A DNA stretch of 64,000 nucleotides, from positions 277,046 to 341,045 of the forward strand of contig NW_024468553.1 of assembly GCF_001632365.1 (NCBI RefSeq), written 5' to 3'. The position numbers and the translations under genes were made by a program. This stretch comes from Laetiporus sulphureus 93-53 (Eukaryota > Basidiomycota > Agaricomycetes > Polyporales > Laetiporaceae). Below are positions 1 through 11,761 of this stretch, in pieces. The notes below the pieces were generated by a model, which was not told the DNA's origin, did not search any database, and was given only the letters and a program-made list of their open reading frames with translations. Each line of letters begins with the position of its first letter. The stretch's first letter is position 1.

Positions 1-1876
1 GAGTTTGTGTACGTGGAACTTTGAGCCGCACAAGCTGCCGGAGGAAGAAGTGCTGGCATGCTCCTACGTCCTGTTCGAGGCGTTGTATCGCATGGAGGGT
101 ATACAGGACGCGGTCGGCGTACCGTTGAGTGAGTATTGCTGCTGTGATGCCTTGGAAATCGCTGCTAATAATGTGATGCCTATCAGGCCACATATCGTCT
201 TTCCTGCGGCATTTACGGCAGCTATATCGGCAAGGCAACAAGTATCACAACTTTCAACATGCACTGGATGTCCTTCAGGCAACGTACCATTTTCTGTATC
301 GCGCAGGCATGGTTCCCCCCGTGTCCATACTGTTGCACTCAGATGCTCGATCGTGGAAGAGACATAAAGAACAGCAGAGTGATCAATTAATATGTTGTCT
401 GTCTGAGGAGGACATTTTCGTGCTGCTAATAGCGGCTATCGGACATGACGTCGGTCACCCAGGCTTGTCAAACGCTTTCATGGTTAATCCAATTTCGCGC
501 TCTCGGCTAGGAGTAATAATGACTGAGGCACTCACTTCAACAGAAAAACGCACGAACGCCGCTAGCCGTTGTGTACGACGACAAGTCGGTACTAGAACAA
601 ATGCACTATTCCCTCATTTTGCAGATCATGCGCCATAACGGGCTTGGCTTCCTGCTGGACCGGCCGCATTCAGGCCCGTTGTTCCGCAAGCTGCTACTGG
701 GCACCGTGCTCGCGACTGATCTCAGCCTCCACGCCGAGTTCATGAGCAATTTCCGGGACCTCGTTGCTGGCCAGGACGTCGGTGAACACAAGCGCAAAGT
801 GTTGGTGTGCCAAGCTTTGATAAAGTGCGCCGACATCAGCAATCCTGTGAGTGCCGCTTCGCGATTGTCATCTGCGGGATGTGCTCACGAGAACTTTGCA
901 TAGAGCCGCCCATATAACGTTTCGAAACATTGGGCGGCTGCACTAGAGTCCGAGTGGATCAGTCAGCTGATGTTGGAGCAGCATCTTCACCTGCCTGCTA
1001 CGGTTAAGCCCTCGGCCAATTCATTAGGCGAGGCTAAGGGTCAAGTGTGGTTCATCAGTACCTTCTCGCGACCGCTGTTCGAACTCGTCACAAAGGGGAT
1101 CCCCGGTGAGCCGTTCCGCTAGTATCGATATATCGCAAAGCTTAATTGACGTGCCGCAAGAACTCGGTGAGTTCGCGCAGCAGTGTAGGGAAAACCTCGC
1201 CATATGGGAAGAGCGCTCTGCCGAGCTCTCCGCTACCGTCGGGCCCGCTACGGCAGTCCCCAATCCCCCTCTGGTCTGTCAATTCCATCACGTAGAAGCG
1301 TTTCTCTCCGCGTTCCCTCCAACTCTTCCGGACTCCCTCCGTAGCCAAGAAGAACAGACGCACTCGCGTGCGAGCTCCGAGTCGTCGGCATCCTCGGGAT
1401 TTAGCCACTACGAGAGCTGCGAGTCCGGCCCGCCGTCGCCTTTCGCGTCGCCGACGACGTCCCCCTTCTCGCCGACGTTCGGCCAGGCGCGGCTGGAGCT
1501 CGCGTCGTCACCGTCGTCATTATCGTCCCCACAGCGTCCGCCGAGCATCATGTCAATAAGCTCGCACAGCACGCAGGCACAGGGTGCGACCGCCGCCATC
1601 CGCGAGGCGTACAAGATGAGCGTGCGGAAGAAGAAGAGCTTTCACCGCAGCTCGTGGAATCCCATTCCGAATATTCACAGCGTGACTGTTACGCCGTCCA
1701 TCCCGAGCGACGGCTCAAGCTCCGCGTGCCCGTCTCCTAGCTCGACCGTCGGCGCCAGCCCGCTGACGGCTGGCTCGTCCCCTCTTACGACCTATTCGTT
1801 CAGCCCTCTCACGCCCCAGTCCGCGTCTTCCGCGTCCCGCCCGGACCTGGCCAGCATGTCATGCAACCCTGACTAA
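1..1876 (+). CDS. 3',5'-cyclic-nucleotide phosphodiesterase, class I (5' end outside the window)
   Basis: Hydrolyses cAMP/cGMP and so damps PKA signalling (family knowledge). Exons that keep frame: up to 128, 187-482, 544-846, 904-1105 and 1161-1876, with introns of 55-61 bp. Together they give about 548 residues. The PDEase_I metal-dependent HD domain is clear: YHNFQHALDVLQ (first His of the metal site), HDVGHPG (His-Asp pair), the SVLEQMH segment and KCADISNP (the distal Asp). After the catalytic domain comes a helical segment (about ELGEFAQQCRENL) and then a roughly 200-residue Ser/Pro-rich tail of low complexity ending at TAA 1874-1876. The tail is longer than in yeast Pde2 and probably disordered. 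The N-terminus lies to the left of the window, so the start and any N-terminal domains are unknown. The family call is secure; substrate preference cannot be read. Confidence 0.93.
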
Positions 1877-2367
1877 CATTCACGAACGACCGATATCCAT
1901 GATCCATGAATTGTGAATGAGCATATAACCGATTGTATCATAGCTGTACCCAAGATTCTCTCGCCCCCGTCATGCTATCACTTGTTTTGCGGATGCAAGC
2001 GCCATCCCCGGTTGCGTTCTTGCTCTGGTGGGGATGTGCTGGTCTTTGAGAGCCGCGGTAGATCTGCGTGCCCTGAGGGCTGGTGTGTCGTCCCATATTG
2101 TGCCGTGCATGTGCTTCTACTGGGAACGTTCGCTGTGGCGTTACCGTTGTGTATACCCTTTGGTCTTAGGCGCCACCCCCCCCATGTAGCTGTAACGAAG
2201 ATGACAAGTGGCATTGGAATATTAGTCCGATTGTCAGAATCCGAGCATGATGTGTTTCTCCAAAGTGTCTGAAGTAAGGGTTATGTAGATGTGAGGTGAT
2301 CAATGAAACATTGTAGAGTTGAATGGTGAAGATGCTGTGGTGAAGAGAGGAATGCTATAAGAGACCA
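1877..2367. other. Convergent intergenic region
   Basis: Lies between the phosphodiesterase stop (+) and the stop of the coiled-coil gene (-). It presumably holds both 3' UTRs. The open frames here show no domain, no codon pattern and no plausible splice partners. Nothing else seen. Confidence 0.5.
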
Positions 2368-3330
2368 TCATTTACTTTGGTCATAGAATGATCCTTCTCT
2401 TTCCTCCTCATTGGGAGGGGAAAGTGGGGCCCTTTTAAATGTGCCCTGCATGTAGACAGGGGGAGGCAGGGGGATTACCAGCCTTCGCTCATTGGTCGAT
2501 GGCCTTGGAATACGGATGGTGAGCGATCTTGAAGGCCCGGGTGTAGCATTTGTGTTGAGCATTACTGTTGAAGGGCTGATCGCCCCATTGTGCATAGAAA
2601 AATCAGCACCGATCATAGGCGATGGTGCTGGAGTTGGGACATAAAGGAACTCGTCCATTGGATCGACATCAAGACCTAAGCCAAAATTATTTATAAAATA
2701 TCCTGTATCCTGGACTTGTGATCAACATGAACATGTTAGGGGCCTAGAGGAAGATGTCTCTCACAAGCATGTCCATCTGGATGTCATCATCCTTATCTTC
2801 AGTGGCAACTGCGGCTGATTGCAGCCGCTTATTTTCGGCCTCTACGATTGTGATGCGGCTCTTAAAGCCCTGGATCTCAGCATCCTTTGCTGACACCGCA
2901 GCAGCGAGCTGGGCATCCAGCGCAACGTAGCGTTCCTTCCAAATCTGTGCTTCTGACTGTTCAGTCAGCTGTGCATTGCGCGCCGTGTCCAGCTCCTTCT
3001 TTACGGTGCTACAATGTGCCTCCAATTCTTGTACTTTCTGTTCTGCAGCAGAAAGCTTGTCGGACATCTCACTGAGCTCCTTCTCCAGTTCCGCTCGTTT
3101 CTGATCAGCGGCCTCCCTAAGCTTTCTCCTTTCTGACTCTATGAGAGCAACCAAGGTGTGAGCGCCGCGTTGAAAGGCCGTTGACGCGAGAGTACTAGGG
3201 GCCTCGGTTGTCAGCTCATCGGATGGTGCAGCGGTACCTCCGAACTGTGCGCGTTAGAACGAATCCGGCGCATTTCTACGTTTCGTCTTACCTGAGATGC
3301 ATTGCTCAAACCTTGAATATTCCGCTCCAT
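2368..3330 (-). CDS. Coiled-coil protein of unknown function (286 aa)
   Basis: Three exons join in frame: 3330-3292, 3244-2765 and 2709-2368. The 47-bp intron has GTAAGA at the donor, and the 55-bp intron has GTGAGA and a CTAAC branch-like site. The start is the ATG at 3330 (begins MERNIQGL), the first in frame with the next exon. Residues about 45-155 are rich in Glu, Lys, Arg, Ala and Gln with heptad-like spacing, predicting a long coiled coil. The end of exon 2 is acidic (EDKDDDIQMDML). The C-terminal 110 residues are Pro/Ser-rich and probably disordered. I do not recognise the family. The coiled coil suggests a scaffold or dimerising role, but no catalytic motif is visible. It faces the SFB3-like gene across about 138 bp. 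Confidence 0.7.
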
Positions 3331-3468
3331 GACTGCAACGGAGAGGATGAGTGCGCAAACGCGGCTTTGGGATGGCTGATGGGATCAACTACGCGTGAGC
3401 TTATGGGCGTCTATTCTGCAGCCACTACACGCGCGGCACGACGACTCGGCCACAACTTGCATGCTCAC
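3331..3468. promoter_or_regulatory. Short bidirectional promoter interval
   Basis: 138 bp separate the ATG of the coiled-coil gene (3330, -) from the chosen ATG of the SFB3-like gene (3469, +). Both promoters and 5' UTRs must lie here or overlap the opposite gene. The + frame of the 3469 ATG stays open upstream, so the SFB3-like protein could start earlier and shorten the interval further. No TATA-like box stands out. Confidence 0.45.
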
Positions 3469-6400
3469 ATGAATCCTCCCAATTCTCCCATTCCTCAGCC
3501 TCCGCACAGTGCCGGATTAGCATTTAAGGGTGAGCTCAGTAGTACTCTCACATTGCTCCTACAACAAACTCGCATGCATCTGCGAAGGTCTGCGAGCTGC
3601 CATCGACCCTCAGTCTATACCGTCACCCATCGACGCAATAGAGGAAGACAGAGAGAAATGGGAGGATCAGCCCTACGGTACTCTTCCTGGTGGCCAGGCG
3701 CCGCTGTCCACCACAGATTACGTTGCTATTGATCAAGGTGCGTGTTTCGCCATGATGCGCCACGAGTAGCTGAATCGCCATTCAGGCAACTCATCTCCGA
3801 AGTATATACGCGTCTCGACTTGGAATATCCCAAGCACTTCTCGTCTGGCCTCGGACTGCGAGATACCTATTGTTGCCGTCATCCAACCGTTCGCAGACCA
3901 AGACCCCCGAGAAGAGCCTGTGCCGTTGGTAGAGACGGGCGACCTCGGGCCTGCTCGCTGTGCGAACTGTCGTGGGTACATTAACCCTTGGTGTAAGTGG
4001 GTTTCCAATGGCGAACGCTGGAAGTGCAATCTATGCGCGCACGAGACAGAAGGTCCGTCCTAGGCATACCACTTACTTGCAAGCGCTCCTCGATTGAATG
4101 GGTCATAGTTGCTCCGGAGTACTATTGCAATCTGGATGCCAATCTCGCTCGACTTGATCATCTGCAGAGGCCTGAACTGAACAAGGGCACTGTTGACTTT
4201 GTTGTTCCTGACGAATACTGGGCGCCACACCCTCCTCCCAAAATCGCGCCGTTGTATCTGCCCCTTGTGCCTTTGTCGAATTCTGGGAACAGACAGCCTC
4301 AGCCAATGTCATATGTGTTCGCCTTCGACGTCTCTCTAGAAGCGTTTCAATCCGGTTTCACTCAGGCTGCGTGCACCTTTCTGCTTGAGTTTCTATATGG
4401 CCGTGAAACCGAGGACGGGCAGAAGATCGAGCCATGCTTCCCAGCAGATTGCAAGATCTGTATCATTTCCTTCGATCGGACTATCCACTTCTATAATCTC
4501 TCAGTACGCATTGTCTTGCACTAATGACGCGTGAAGTCGGTTCTCACAACCATGGCTTATCTCAATGTCACCGTAAGTTCAGCCTCAAGAAGCGGACAAT
4601 GCACCCATGCTTGTGCTACCAGACGTAGACGATGTCTTTGTACCCTTACGGGATGGCCTTTTCGCTGACCCACGAGAGTCGCAGTATGTCTTTCTGAGAT
4701 AATCATGTATGGAAGGGCGGTGACACAGTTCGTTAGACGCATCATTACCGACCTACTATCAAACATGGCCAATCTCGAAACCCATGTTCCGGAGCCGGAC
4801 GCTGCGTTAGGTTCTGCTTTGACCGCTTGCCTCGGAGCTCTCGTATGTCTTCTCATACTGCACATGTGCATCTCCTGATTCCTCGTTCTGGCAGACAGGC
4901 CTTGGTGGACAGGTGGTTCTGTTCGCTGGAGTCATCCCTACTACAGGCATCGGCGCATTGCAGCCGGTCGTTGACGAGTCGACATTGTTTGGCACGGACA
5001 AAGAGAAGACGCTCTTCGTCCCTCGTGGAGGGTTTTGGAGAGATCTAGCTGTACAATGCACCGAGGAAGGGATCGGAGTCAATATGTTCCTTGGCATGAG
5101 CAGGCCTATTGATATCGCGTCTATCGGTGAGAGATTGTTCGACGTCATCGAATGCTGAGCCTGTTCAAGCCTATGTACGCAGGCATTGTATCCTCGATCA
5201 CCGGTGGAGAGCTCTATTTCCACCCTCGATTTGACCCTACGCGTGACAATGTCGTGATGCACTCGCAATTTCGTCGCTTGCTTACCCGCGTGACGGGATA
5301 TTCGTGCTCAATGCGCGTACGCTGCTCGACAGGTTTGTCAAGACCTTTCCTCTTTTCGTTTGCACAGTTGACGAGGTCCCAACAGGAGTACATGTCACCC
5401 AGCAATATGGCAACTTCTACGAGAGCCCGTTGGGCGACCTCGAATCTGGGACGTTGGATGCCGACAAGGCTATATCTGTCGTGATCGAGCACAACAAAGC
5501 GCTAGAAGACACCGCATTTGCGTTCATTCAAAGTGCCGTGTTATATACCACCGTATCCGGCCAACGGCGCGTACGCGTGTGTAACCTTGCACTACAAGTA
5601 GCATCGCTCGCTGGCAACGTTTTCCGCTATGCGGATCTGGACGCGGTAGCATGCCACATGCTGCGCGAAGGTCGGTGACAAACCCTTGATCGGATCTGAG
5701 TTCGCGCTAAGTTGAGGCATTGAAGCTATTGCGAAGTTGCCTAACCGCACTATCGCAAATATTCACGAGCAATTGACCGAAAAATGCGTGTCTATCTTGC
5801 TGGGCTACCGGAAACATTGTGCAGCATCTGCACCACCTTCTCAGGTAACCTCAGTCCATTGTATCTGCCTACCGTCTTTTTTCACACAGTTCCTGCAGTT
5901 GATCCTACCAGAAGCGTTGAAAGTGCTCCCTCTATATACCTTGGCCGTCATGAAAACCAAACCGTTGAAGGGCCGTAATGTCAATGCGGATGTGCGCAAC
6001 TATCAGGCACACAAACTGATGGCTATGGGCGTCCGGAGCACCATGAATCATTTATACCCGCGGCTGCTTGCTCTGCATGATCTTACTGATGCCATTGCAC
6101 TACCGGAGCCGACCATTGGTCGAATCCGACTACCGTCCCTCATGCGCGATAGCTATATTTTCATGCAGTCGTATGGGGTCTATCTCATAGGTATTGTATA
6201 TGCTCGTCCTGCGGATGCTCGTTCACTCACAGTATTTATCGCAGATAATGAGGAGATGATGGTGCTTTGGATTGGTTCGGACGCATCACCACAGTTGCTG
6301 AAGGATCTGTTAGCTGTGGAGGATTTCTTCCAGATCAACTCACATATCGTATGTCATATGAATGTAACAATCTGGGCGATACTTGCTGATCTGATTTTCT

Positions 6401-6843
6401 GTAGACATGCGTTCCATCTTTGCAGACGCGTCTCTCGACGCAAGTCCGGAATATCCTCGCCAATCGTTACACGCAGCGCGGATGGACACCAAAGTTCATG
6501 ATCGCACGTCGCGATATGGATGCCGCAGAGATCGAATTCAGCGATATGTTGGTCGAAGACCAGAACAATGCTGCGATGTCATATCTAGACTGTACGTTTT
6601 CTGTGCGTGTCGAACGACGAGTATCTAGGCTGACTGTTGATTAGATCTATGCCTCGTCCATAAACAGATCAACACGGCCGTACGTCTTTATGCTTACCTG
6701 CCTGTTTCCAGCCATCTGACATTGGCACCCATCAGCTCACAGGAGGATCCGTGTCGACTAATCATAGTAGCTTCAAAGCAACGCCTTGGTAATGAATATG
6801 GATGTGCTGATGGACAGATCGTTGTGACGTCTGTAGACGAATG
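3469..6843 (+). CDS. SFB3: COPII coat cargo adaptor, Sec24 family (SFB3/LST1, Sec24C/D-like)
   Basis: Sec24 proteins bind cargo at ER exit sites and pair with Sec23. Frame-consistent exons: 3469-3529, 3588-3737, 3786-4052, 4109-4503, 4583-4683, 4716-4842, 4895-5126, 5183-5332, 5368-5670, 5726-5844, 5890-6190, 6245-6348, 6405-6591 and 6645 onward. They give about 844 residues plus a short tail. In order: a zinc finger (CANC...CNLC around [11 protein letters not shown]), trunk ([33 protein letters not shown]), beta-sandwich ([29 protein letters not shown]), helical domain ([13 protein letters not shown]) and gelsolin-like domain ([11 protein letters not shown]) ending [12 protein letters not shown]. 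Wording is closer to Sec24C/D than Sec24A/B, hence SFB3; the subclass is inference. Uncertain points: the 32-bp intron 4684-4715, and the end. Translation stops at 6841-6843 if read through, or near 6791 if a second 32-bp intron (6680-6711) is removed. Confidence 0.92.
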
Positions 6844-7901
6844 ATTATGCGTCAATAATGCGCCGTGCGTGAGGCTGACATCTGAATGGATCATTGCATG
6901 CCATTTGCTCTGTGTGAGCATGTCATCGCATGAGTGCATGTCATCTTGGATACAGGTCGCATGCGATACCCCTCTGGTCATTAACGCGCAGTGTCAAAAT
7001 GCCAAGTACAATGAATACTTTCGTCGGAGACACCAGCAGTGACCGTTGAGGCCCCGCCCCCTCAGTGAAGTCAAGTTGCCCTCAGACTCTTACGTCGGAT
7101 GCTTCCTACAAGCACTTGGAATGAGTATGAATGTGGTACGCTCAGCGAGCGAGGCTGCTACATCGCCTGGCGGCCGAAGAACGATCCATGCATCCTGAGG
7201 ACATTGTGAGCGCTCCATGGAGCTCGTGAAACACTTCGGGCGAGTGATGAGCTGATAGCCTTTATACGTGCCAAAATCAGAGCTCAATCCAATCGGCCTT
7301 TGCATATCTATCTTATGTCTGACGTATCTGCTCCAAATAATGACTTTCTGCGTGCCGCTAACAGCAGCGATTGGCGTCACGGTGGGATGAAACGAAGGGA
7401 AACAGGAACGGGGACGGCTGGGAAAGGGTGAGAGGGTGGGGGTTTTCCGAGACGAAAGGCGGACGAGAACCTGCCATGTCGTCTGTCGCCTCTGTCCTGC
7501 ATTTCGTGGGAATGCACATGCATCGGCTGTCGATCTAGGCATATTGAGGCACACTTGGTGCATTACAGGAGGAGATGGAGCATATGTGGCCACGTCGCTT
7601 GCCACGAACGTGGACGCAGACAAACTGGTCCCTCACCTCGTCACGGGAATTTACGACATGTCCTTTGCCCATCCTGACACGTCAGCAAATACGCTAATGA
7701 TTATTGATGTACCACAAGTAGCCCAACCAGGAGCGTCTAGGGTTTCCAACGAGCGACAACAATGGCCATACAGAAGGACCGCACTACGGTATACAATAAC
7801 TGAGACAGCACACAGTGCAAGGGGGCATACATAAAAAGGAAGGCGAATTTGAAGGGATACTTTTGGCAGAAGCTTCATCCACGAGGGCAGCAGGCAGCAG
7901 A
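6844..7901. other. Region without a confident gene; possible exon at 7554-7833 (+)
   Basis: About 1 kb between the SFB3-like gene and the 202-codon - gene. A stretch on + after a CAG acceptor-like site (about 7570) reads GDGAYVATSLATNVDADKL and continues to a stop near 7833; its composition looks coding, but no upstream exon could be joined. A 177-codon open frame on - (7090-7623) overlaps it and has no recognisable domain. I do not assign a gene. Confidence 0.25.
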
Positions 7902-8510
7902 TCATGACTCATTGAACGACATCGAACGCCTCCGTGGGCGGTTCGGAAACGAACGGGCAACGCGATAAGGGTGCATGCGCACACGCTTGGCTATGCTGCG
8001 AGGTGGATAGCGGTGGTGCTCCAAGACGCGTTCGTCTAGATACACTGCGTTCAGCCTGCGTTGGCCCTGCAATGCGCGAGATGGCGGGCTAGGGAGCTCG
8101 GGCAGCTGAGGGATTGAGGGGACCTCTGGGATGACGATGGGCGTGTTAGGAGAGCAAGACGAGGTGAGAGTGCGAGGAGTTCTCGAGTCGCAGGAAAACG
8201 CCGAAGAAGGGGAGCCCTCGATGTCGCCGATGCGAATATCTACAGGGCTGCATGCAGCGAACTCGCTGAGCGTTTGGCACCCTCGTATCCAGGAGGCAAT
8301 CCGCTGCGCTCGGTCAGGGGACTGTAAGAGGGGAACGTGAGCCTCATGAAAACGAGCAGACAAATTGAGACGTACCAAACACGCCTCATACTCTTCTATA
8401 TCGTAATATAAGGGAGCAAAAGGCTCAGAGAACTGTATATCCCTCCTGACAATGTCGAGGTAGAGAGGCGAAGGACGAGGTCTGCAACAGGGAGACAGGC
8501 TACAATCCAT
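7902..8510 (-). CDS. Hypothetical protein (202 aa)
   Basis: Single open frame of 202 codons starting MDCSLSPCC and ending in a basic segment (NRPRRRSMSFNES). The middle is Pro/Ser-rich (VPSIPQLPELPSPPS). No signal peptide, membrane helix or known motif seen. It is divergent from RPC19 with about 590 bp between the starts. Support is the length of the frame in GC-moderate DNA and gene-like composition; it may have further exons. Function unknown. Confidence 0.45.
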   Translation of the reverse strand: MDCSLSPCCRPRPSPLYLDIVRRDIQFSEPFAPLYYDIEEYEACLVRLNLSARFHEAHVPLLQSPDRAQRIASWIRGCQTLSEFAACSPVDIRIGDIEGSPSSAFSCDSRTPRTLTSSCSPNTPIVIPEVPSIPQLPELPSPPSRALQGQRRLNAVYLDERVLEHHRYPPRSIAKRVRMHPYRVARSFPNRPRRRSMSFNES

Positions 8511-9097
8511 GGGTGTGATAGCAAGTAAAGAGCGACAGTATAATTGCTCTCAGTGAGGAACTGGGAGCGAGCGGGTGCAGACGATGCTGCGCAATACGAG
8601 TAAGTATCCAGGGAAGGACGAGGAGCCAGCGAGGAGCTGAAGCGAGGCTATATACCTCGGGACGCGCGCGAGCTGCGTTTCACGACATTGTCGTCTATTG
8701 TCAAGACAGCGAGCAGATGTACTTAGCGCATGTCGCATGGCGGCGACTGCTACGGCGACCGTTGTACTGCGCCGTGAGGACGCCGGCGGAGAAGTTCCGA
8801 GACAATGGCGTAGCATTTAGTTCAAATTCACAGTCGCATACTAGATAGTCGTCAGTGCGGCAGCCTCGTGGTAGCGAGGATATGTATATCATTTGATGTC
8901 GAGGTGTTGCCAAAGGCACAGCGGGAGGTGGAGGTGGGCATGGTAGCACGCGGGAGAGAGGCCACAGCAATTAAGACAGGCGCCCGACATCGAGATGAGA
9001 CGCGGTCACGGCCAGTTTCCCACGCGCTTCATTTCTCTGCTCTGCTTTGTCCTGCGAACAGAAAGCACTCTGCGCAGCCACAGACAACACCCTAGCC
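8511..9097. promoter_or_regulatory. Divergent intergenic region upstream of RPC19
   Basis: Separates the start of the 202-codon - gene and the RPC19 start (+). Short overlapping open frames on - show no domain. It presumably carries both promoters. No specific element identified. Confidence 0.35.
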
Positions 9098-9731
9098 ATG
9101 TCAGACCCAACTCCGAAGATCAGAATCGTATGGTCTCCATTGTATACGAGGTCTTCCGCTGCTGACAATGGGCGTTGCTACGTGCGTTTCTGGGTCTGCC
9201 TTCTGCTGCACACACACTCGGGCTCGATGGACACAGCTCAAGGGCGCGGAGCCGGACCTGTCTGCCGCGACCTACCAGATCCACGACGAGTCGCATACTA
9301 TTGGGAATGCGTTGCGGTGGATGCTGATGAAGAAGTGCGTATTCCCGTCCATCTCTCTCGTTCCTACATTCACGAACAACTCGTTCGCCTTCCCATGGCA
9401 GCCCGAAGGTCGAGTTCTGCGGATACAGGTGCGCTGTCTTGTCTAAATTTGCATTGCTTTGTCACTCTTCCCATACGCTGATCATCTCTCGCAGCGTTCC
9501 CCACCCATCAGAGAATCACATTCACCTGCGGATCCAGATGTATGGTACGCCCTGCCTACCCGCTCCCGTGCATGCGGACCCGCTCATTCCATTCCCACAG
9601 ATAACCTTTCGTCATTGACTGCCCTCCTGACTGCCCTCTCCAACCTTGACGACCTCTGCGTGGCGATCGAAGACGCATACAAAACTAGCCTGCGGTCAGA
9701 CAACATTGAGTACTGGGACGAGAGCGGTTGA
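9098..9731 (+). CDS. RPC19: RNA polymerase I and III subunit AC19
   Basis: AC19 pairs with AC40 in the assembly platform shared by Pol I and Pol III, equivalent to the bacterial alpha dimer. Five exons join in frame: 9098-9127, 9237-9334, 9402-9428, 9495-9544 and 9601-9731, giving 111 residues. The alpha-motif region is unmistakable: YQIHDESHTIGNALRWMLMK, then NPKVEFCGYSVPHPSEN across two introns, then HIHLRIQMY. The C-terminal helix (SNLDDLCVAIEDAYK) matches the family. Shorter than yeast Rpc19 (142 aa) because the acidic N-terminal extension is missing. The first intron (9128-9236, 109 bp) is the least certain. Confidence 0.93.
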
Positions 9732-9960
9732 GCCTCACACGACGGTTCCGTCATTCCTGGTATCACACGCCATTACCTCTGTATCCTTATTCCTGTAGAC
9801 GTAGATGCTCCATGCTTTCGATATGCTTTCGCGCATGCTGACAGTTTCCGTAGTAGGGTGTGAGCCGGATATATGAGACAACATGAATACTAGTACAGGC
9901 CATCATAAGACGGCTAACAATTTTCTCCTACTCATACTACTATCATACCCAGCTCCATGA
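9732..9960. other. Convergent 3' intergenic region
   Basis: 229 bp between the RPC19 stop (+) and the dehydratase stop (-). AT-richer than its surroundings, consistent with two 3' UTRs. Nothing else seen. Confidence 0.5.
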
Positions 9961-11761
9961 TCACTGGCCCTTGGATCTAGCTTTCACCCAGTATGATCCA
10001 TGCGGGAACTCAAACTCAGCGATACTTGACTTGCGCATCTCAATACTGCCGTGTGAAGCGACAGTCAGCTAGAACGAGAGAATGGCCAGGAAATAACGTA
10101 CCTATAGCCCTCCTTAGGATTGTTTGGAACGTTGTAGCGCCCGTTCTTGTTAATCGAGCAAGGATAGAGAAAATGCTCATGTAAGTGGTCGACGAACTCG
10201 AGCACGTTGCGCTCCATCGAGCCGGATATGGCGATGTAGTCGATTAGACTGATCGTGAAGCATCGTCAACGCACCACAAACGACAGCTCAGATCACCGCT
10301 GACCTGAGATGGATCACATATTCACAGAGACCGACACCGCCCGCGTGTGGGCAGACGGGAACGCCGAATCTTAACCCGCCGATCAGTCTCGTTATTACGC
10401 GACTAAGCGATGAGGTACACGCACTTCGCGGCCATGAGTAGCACAGCGAGTACCTCGCTGACACCACCGAGACGACATGAGTCGATCTGGCAGACGTCGA
10501 TGGCTTCTGCCTGCAGGAGCTGCTTGAAGATCATGCGGTTGTGTGCGTGCTCGCCAGTCGCAACGCCGATGCCGTAGGGCTTCAACGCTTTGCGGATAGC
10601 AGCGTGCCCGAGGACGTCATCGGGCGCAGTGGGCTCCTCAATGAACCTGTCGGAGCCGCAGTGAGCTGGCGACTGACAGCTCGAACTGATACGCCCTCAC
10701 CAAGGCTTGATCTCCGCCAGGTATTTGACATACTCGATCGCCTCGGGGACGTCCCACACCTGGTTCGCGTCGATCATGAGCACGCTGCCCGTCGGGCCTG
10801 CGTTCTTTCCGACGAGCTCTGGGCTGTTGGGATCGCGCGGTTTCTTGCCTGCGGGAAGGTACTGAGGGTCGTCAATGATCGAGCGGATGATCTTCCCGCG
10901 GCGCAGGTCTGAGTCGCGGTCAGCGCCGACCTTCATCTTGAAGTGGTTGAAGCCCGCCTCTATGGCCTCGCGCGTGAGCCGCGCAATCTTCTCGTCGCTG
11001 TATCCGAGCCAGCCCGCGGAGGTCACATATGCGGGATAGCCGACCTCGCGCACCGTCGCCTCGCGCTCGGCCTTGGTCGCGGCCTTTGTCTTGAGCATCG
11101 CGAGGGCCTCTTCCTTTGTGATCGCATCTGTGATGTAGCGGAAGGCTGTCGCACTGACGAGCTCCTCCTGTTGGACAAATGAGCAAGTACACCGTGAGCG
11201 AATATGCTGCGGCGTACAGGCGTCATATCCACGACGAGTTTCCACAGTGGCTTGTTCCGGAAGCGAGCGTACATGTCCCAGAGCGCATTGTCCACCGCAC
11301 CGAGCGCGATGTGAATAACTCCCTTCTCCGGGCCGATCCTGGACGAGCGGGGTCATGAGCCCCTGCTCTACTAAGCGGCCGAGTCCATATGATGCACGCA
11401 CCAACGTAGCTGAGGATCCGCGCAGAGGTATTCCCAGGTCTTGCCCATATTGCTGAAGAGCTTCTCAACGTCCTTGCCCACCAACCGGTTCGCAAGCTCC
11501 TTGATCGCCATGCAGACGATGTCGTTTCCGCGGCCGATGGTGAAGGTCATACCGTAGCCGACGAGACTGGACGAGGTCAACAGTGTCACGTACGCCGAGG
11601 AGTAGTCGCACTCCGTGTTCATGGCATCCGTACCATCTCCCGTGAGGGAGGTGGGGAAGCGGACATCTGCATGTCGTGCAGCGGTCAGACTTCCGCATGT
11701 ATTGTGCGCACAGCACTGGGAACGCACCGTGCGTCTCATATCCGGTGATGGTGATGGGCAT
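9961..11761 (-). CDS. Enolase-superfamily sugar-acid dehydratase (L-fuconate dehydratase/ENOSF1-like)
   Basis: Likely dehydrates an acid sugar such as L-fuconate to its 2-keto-3-deoxy product with Mg2+; substrate is inference. Eight exons keep frame: 11761-11728, 11666-11402, 11338-11218, 11167-10701, 10646-10425, 10369-10304, 10248-10102 and 10024-9961, giving 461 residues (human ENOSF1 is 443). The N-terminal capping domain has [10 protein letters not shown]. The barrel shows the KxK acid/base pair (FNHFKMKVG), metal ligands in [18 protein letters not shown] and GVATGEH, and the Asp-His dyad in QIDSCRLGG and [13 protein letters not shown]. All key residues are present, so it looks functional. 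The last exon supplies a usual fungal C-terminus ([11 protein letters not shown]). It could instead be an L-galactonate dehydratase (LGD1-type), a close relative; [12 protein letters not shown] and [10 protein letters not shown] favour the fuconate group. Confidence 0.9.

Noticed and set aside
1024..1614. Several - open frames across the phosphodiesterase C-terminus
   Set aside because: Shadows of the + coding frame; the + protein continues a known family.
4537..4572. A 12-codon exon of the SFB3-like gene between two short introns
   Set aside because: Joining 4503 directly to 4583 gives the conserved segment in phase, whereas the extra exon breaks frame with the next one.
7090..7623. 177-codon open frame on -
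   Set aside because: No domain, no splice partners, overlaps a more coding-like + stretch; composition looks incidental.
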